A stretch of 64,000 nt of DNA from Flagellimonas profundi (GTDB lineage: Bacteria; Bacteroidota; Bacteroidia; Flavobacteriales; Flavobacteriaceae). Location of the stretch: the NCBI RefSeq assembly GCF_017313275.1, contig NZ_JAFLNM010000004.1, positions 1-64,000 on the forward strand. Direction: 5' to 3'. The notes beneath the pieces are model-generated. The model was not told the origin of the DNA and made no database searches. It worked only from the letters and a program-made list of their open reading frames with translations. This document shows positions 63,984-64,000 of the stretch, one piece after another (the stretch's first letter is position 1; every line of letters starts with the position of its first letter). The position numbers were made by a program, and so were the translations under genes.

Positions 63984-64000
63984 TTTTTAAACTATTTAAA

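Larger units (their letters stand above)
55671..64000. mobile_element. Probable genomic island inserted at tRNA-fMet
   Basis: To the right of the tRNA gene the sequence becomes more A+T-rich. Housekeeping genes stop and accessory functions appear: a nuclease-fold protein, an XRE regulator, a HEPN operon, a repeat array and an HNH-McrBC operon. The tRNA 3' end is a frequent integration site. No integrase, relaxase or second att copy is visible here, so the right end and the mobility are inferred. Confidence 0.5.

Overview
The window looks like chromosome of a marine-type member of the Flavobacteriaceae (Bacteroidota), close to the Muricauda/Allomuricauda group as far as gene content can tell. 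The evidence is a SusC/SusD pair, TonB-dependent receptors with carboxypeptidase-like N-terminal domains, many LxxC lipoproteins, GSCFA, DUF4230, DUF4136, DUF5522 and SatD/DUF3307 families, starts without Shine-Dalgarno sequences, and repeated matches to the Bacteroidota promoter (TTG, about 20 bp, TAnnTTTG). The species is inferred, not proven.

Layout. 1-145: leader and promoter of what is probably an rRNA operon running off the left edge. 234-6855 (minus): outer-membrane uptake genes (porin; SusC/SusD). 7089-14874: housekeeping genes (rnhB, lipB, lysS) between lipoproteins of unknown function. 15036-19411: a TonB receptor and an SLC13 carboxylate transporter. 19412-26455: a tandem-repeat secreted protein, a large zinc metalloprotease, a Spy-like protein, a SatD/DUF3307 operon, a cysteine-free ArsC-fold protein and two candidate small RNAs. 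26592-31600: hemL, a 163-bp tandem repeat, a three-gene operon ending in a LysM glucosaminidase, and a 53-residue DUF5522 gene. 31703-42602: an aromatic amino acid hydroxylase, an M61 peptidase, DUF4230, GSCFA, alaS, then a five-gene run of M23 peptidase, MerR, LemA and two TPM proteins. 42657-55485: the alpha-2-macroglobulin/PBP1C pair, der, era and an alanine:sodium symporter.

An initiator tRNA-Met gene lies at 55598-55670. Everything to its right (55671-64000) looks like an accessory island: higher A+T, hypothetical genes, a restriction-type nuclease fold, an XRE repressor, and a defence operon of HNH nuclease, McrB and McrC. No integrase is visible, so the far end of the island is probably outside the window.

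The most unusual part is 56811-59604. A divergent XRE regulator faces an operon encoding a HEPN protein with an RxxxxxH RNase-type motif. Three small proteins follow, and by eye they are paralogous to each other and to the HEPN protein's own C-terminal domain. Immediately downstream are three DNA repeats spaced exactly 133 bp apart. Each has a constant core flanked by two boxes that match each other within a copy but differ between copies. I recognise no described system with this arrangement. It sits beside the HNH-McrBC operon and could be a mobile, defence-related module; that function is inference.
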